Both the position numbers and the translations under genes were made by a program. Below are positions 63,576-64,000 of a stretch of 64,000 bases of DNA, in pieces (the stretch's first letter is position 1; every line of letters begins with the position of its first letter). The notes below the pieces were generated by a model that was given only the letters and a program-made list of their open reading frames with translations, was not told the DNA's origin and did no database searches. This DNA is from an uncultured Prevotellaceae bacterium. GTDB lineage: Bacteria > Bacteroidota > Bacteroidia > Bacteroidales > Bacteroidaceae. Location: NCBI GenBank assembly GCA_900314755.1, contig OMWH01000008.1, positions 35,292 through 99,291 on the forward strand. Reading direction: 5' to 3'.

Positions 63576-64000
63576 TTAAAGATATAATTTTAAATTATCT
63601 TTTCCACTAAGCTTGTGGGAGCACTTTTTTGCATTATTCACAACCTTATCAAATCTCTCGCTGACATCCACCATCCAATCAGGAAGCTTCTTCAACGCTT
63701 GGTAAACAAGGGCATCTGGCATCTTTTTATAAAAGGCATAGGCCATTGGACCTGCAATGGCAGCGAGAGTGTCGGCATCGCCCCCAAGGGAAATGGCAAG
63801 TTTGATACAATCAACATAGTCTTTTGACTCCAAAAAACAGATTATAGCAGGGCCAACGGTGCCTGCACAGGTGGAAAAGAATCCATAGCTATCATGGATA
63901 GCTGCATACTTCTTATTTGACCAGTCCGGATAGTATCTATCAAGGATTTGCTCGCGAACGAACTCCTTGTCTTTACCATTCTTCAGATGAAAGATTGCGA
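63576..64000 (-). CDS. ADP-ribosylglycohydrolase (DraG-like), C-terminal part; 5' end outside window
   Basis: The frame is open to the right edge (141 residues seen). GFFSTCAGTVGPAIICFLES and LAISLGGDADTLAAIAGPMA are the conserved C-terminal signature; the Asp residues of GGDADT bind the metal pair. The family removes ADP-ribose from arginine or other acceptors. The first visible gene of the operon with the DarT-like enzyme. A Lys-rich tail ends the protein. A reading starting at 63833 would be an internal TTG and is not the true start. Confidence 0.88.
   Translation of the reverse strand, partial: AIFHLKNGKDKEFVREQILDRYYPDWSNKKYAAIHDSYGFFSTCAGTVGPAIICFLESKDYVDCIKLAISLGGDADTLAAIAGPMAYAFYKKMPDALVYQALKKLPDWMVDVSERFDKVVNNAKKCSHKLSGKDNLKLYL

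Noticed and set aside
52574-64000. Prophage or integrative element
   Set aside because: No integrase, capsid, portal, relaxase or attachment repeat was seen within the window, so only the neutral term accessory island is used.

Overview
The window looks like a chromosomal segment of a Bacteroidales bacterium, most likely a Prevotella-type organism. This rests on the Bacteroidetes promoter signature (TAnnTTTG at -7, often with TTTG about 20 bp upstream), SusC/BtuB-type outer-membrane receptors, lipoprotein families seen mainly in this phylum (DUF4251, DUF4270), a serine palmitoyltransferase, a methylmalonyl-CoA decarboxylase locus and a two-gene AddAB-like nuclease. No rRNA, CRISPR array, integrase, transposase or prophage structural gene was seen. 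Two tRNAs (Pro-UGG and Cys-GCA) are present.

Layout. 0-10 kb: the 3' part of a RecB/AddA-like helicase-nuclease and its AddB-like partner; then, on the minus strand, a HAD phosphatase-panB-MFS operon, truA, tRNA-Pro and serine palmitoyltransferase; then, divergently, a lipid kinase with a tiny FeoB-associated Cys-rich peptide and tRNA-Cys. 10-25 kb: a corrinoid region with a CbiJ-CbiD fusion on plus and a long minus-strand operon reading leuA-leuC-leuD-second leuA-like synthase-BtuB-like receptor-BtuG-like lipoprotein-two BtuF/BtuC-like pairs. 25-39 kb: an atypical histidine kinase with a flavodoxin/ferredoxin protein, a KDG-kinase-like gene, a TonB receptor, a methylmalonyl-CoA epimerase/decarboxylase cluster, panC-panD, a short GT5 protein and a DUF4270 lipoprotein. 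39-52.4 kb: housekeeping genes (uvrD, galE, response regulator-kinase, carB, carA, glmS) and a C4-dicarboxylate transporter.

52.5-64 kb is an accessory island, visibly AT-richer from about 57.6 kb onward. It holds an FtsZ-family paralogue with a partner protein, a degenerate split DnaB-like ATPase, a remnant of an ADP-ribosylglycohydrolase, and a tightly packed minus-strand operon that runs off the right edge. That operon reads ADP-ribosylglycohydrolase - DarT-like ADP-ribosyltransferase - NADAR-like hydrolase - ZorA-like (MotA/ExbB) - ZorB-like (MotB/OmpA) - membrane-anchored unknown protein - macro-like/DUF1810 fusion. It combines a DNA ADP-ribosylation toxin-antitoxin set with a Zorya-like ion-driven motor and is the best candidate here for an undescribed system.

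Non-coding structure is also rich. A roughly 92-bp promoter-bearing repeat occurs twice (6.3 and 10.9 kb). Several intergenic regions carry symmetric back-to-back promoters with shared -33 elements. A tandem-repeat-plus-hairpin element occurs at 10.7 and 52.4 kb with compensatory changes in its stem. A perfect 15-bp palindrome overlaps the promoter of the response regulator-kinase.
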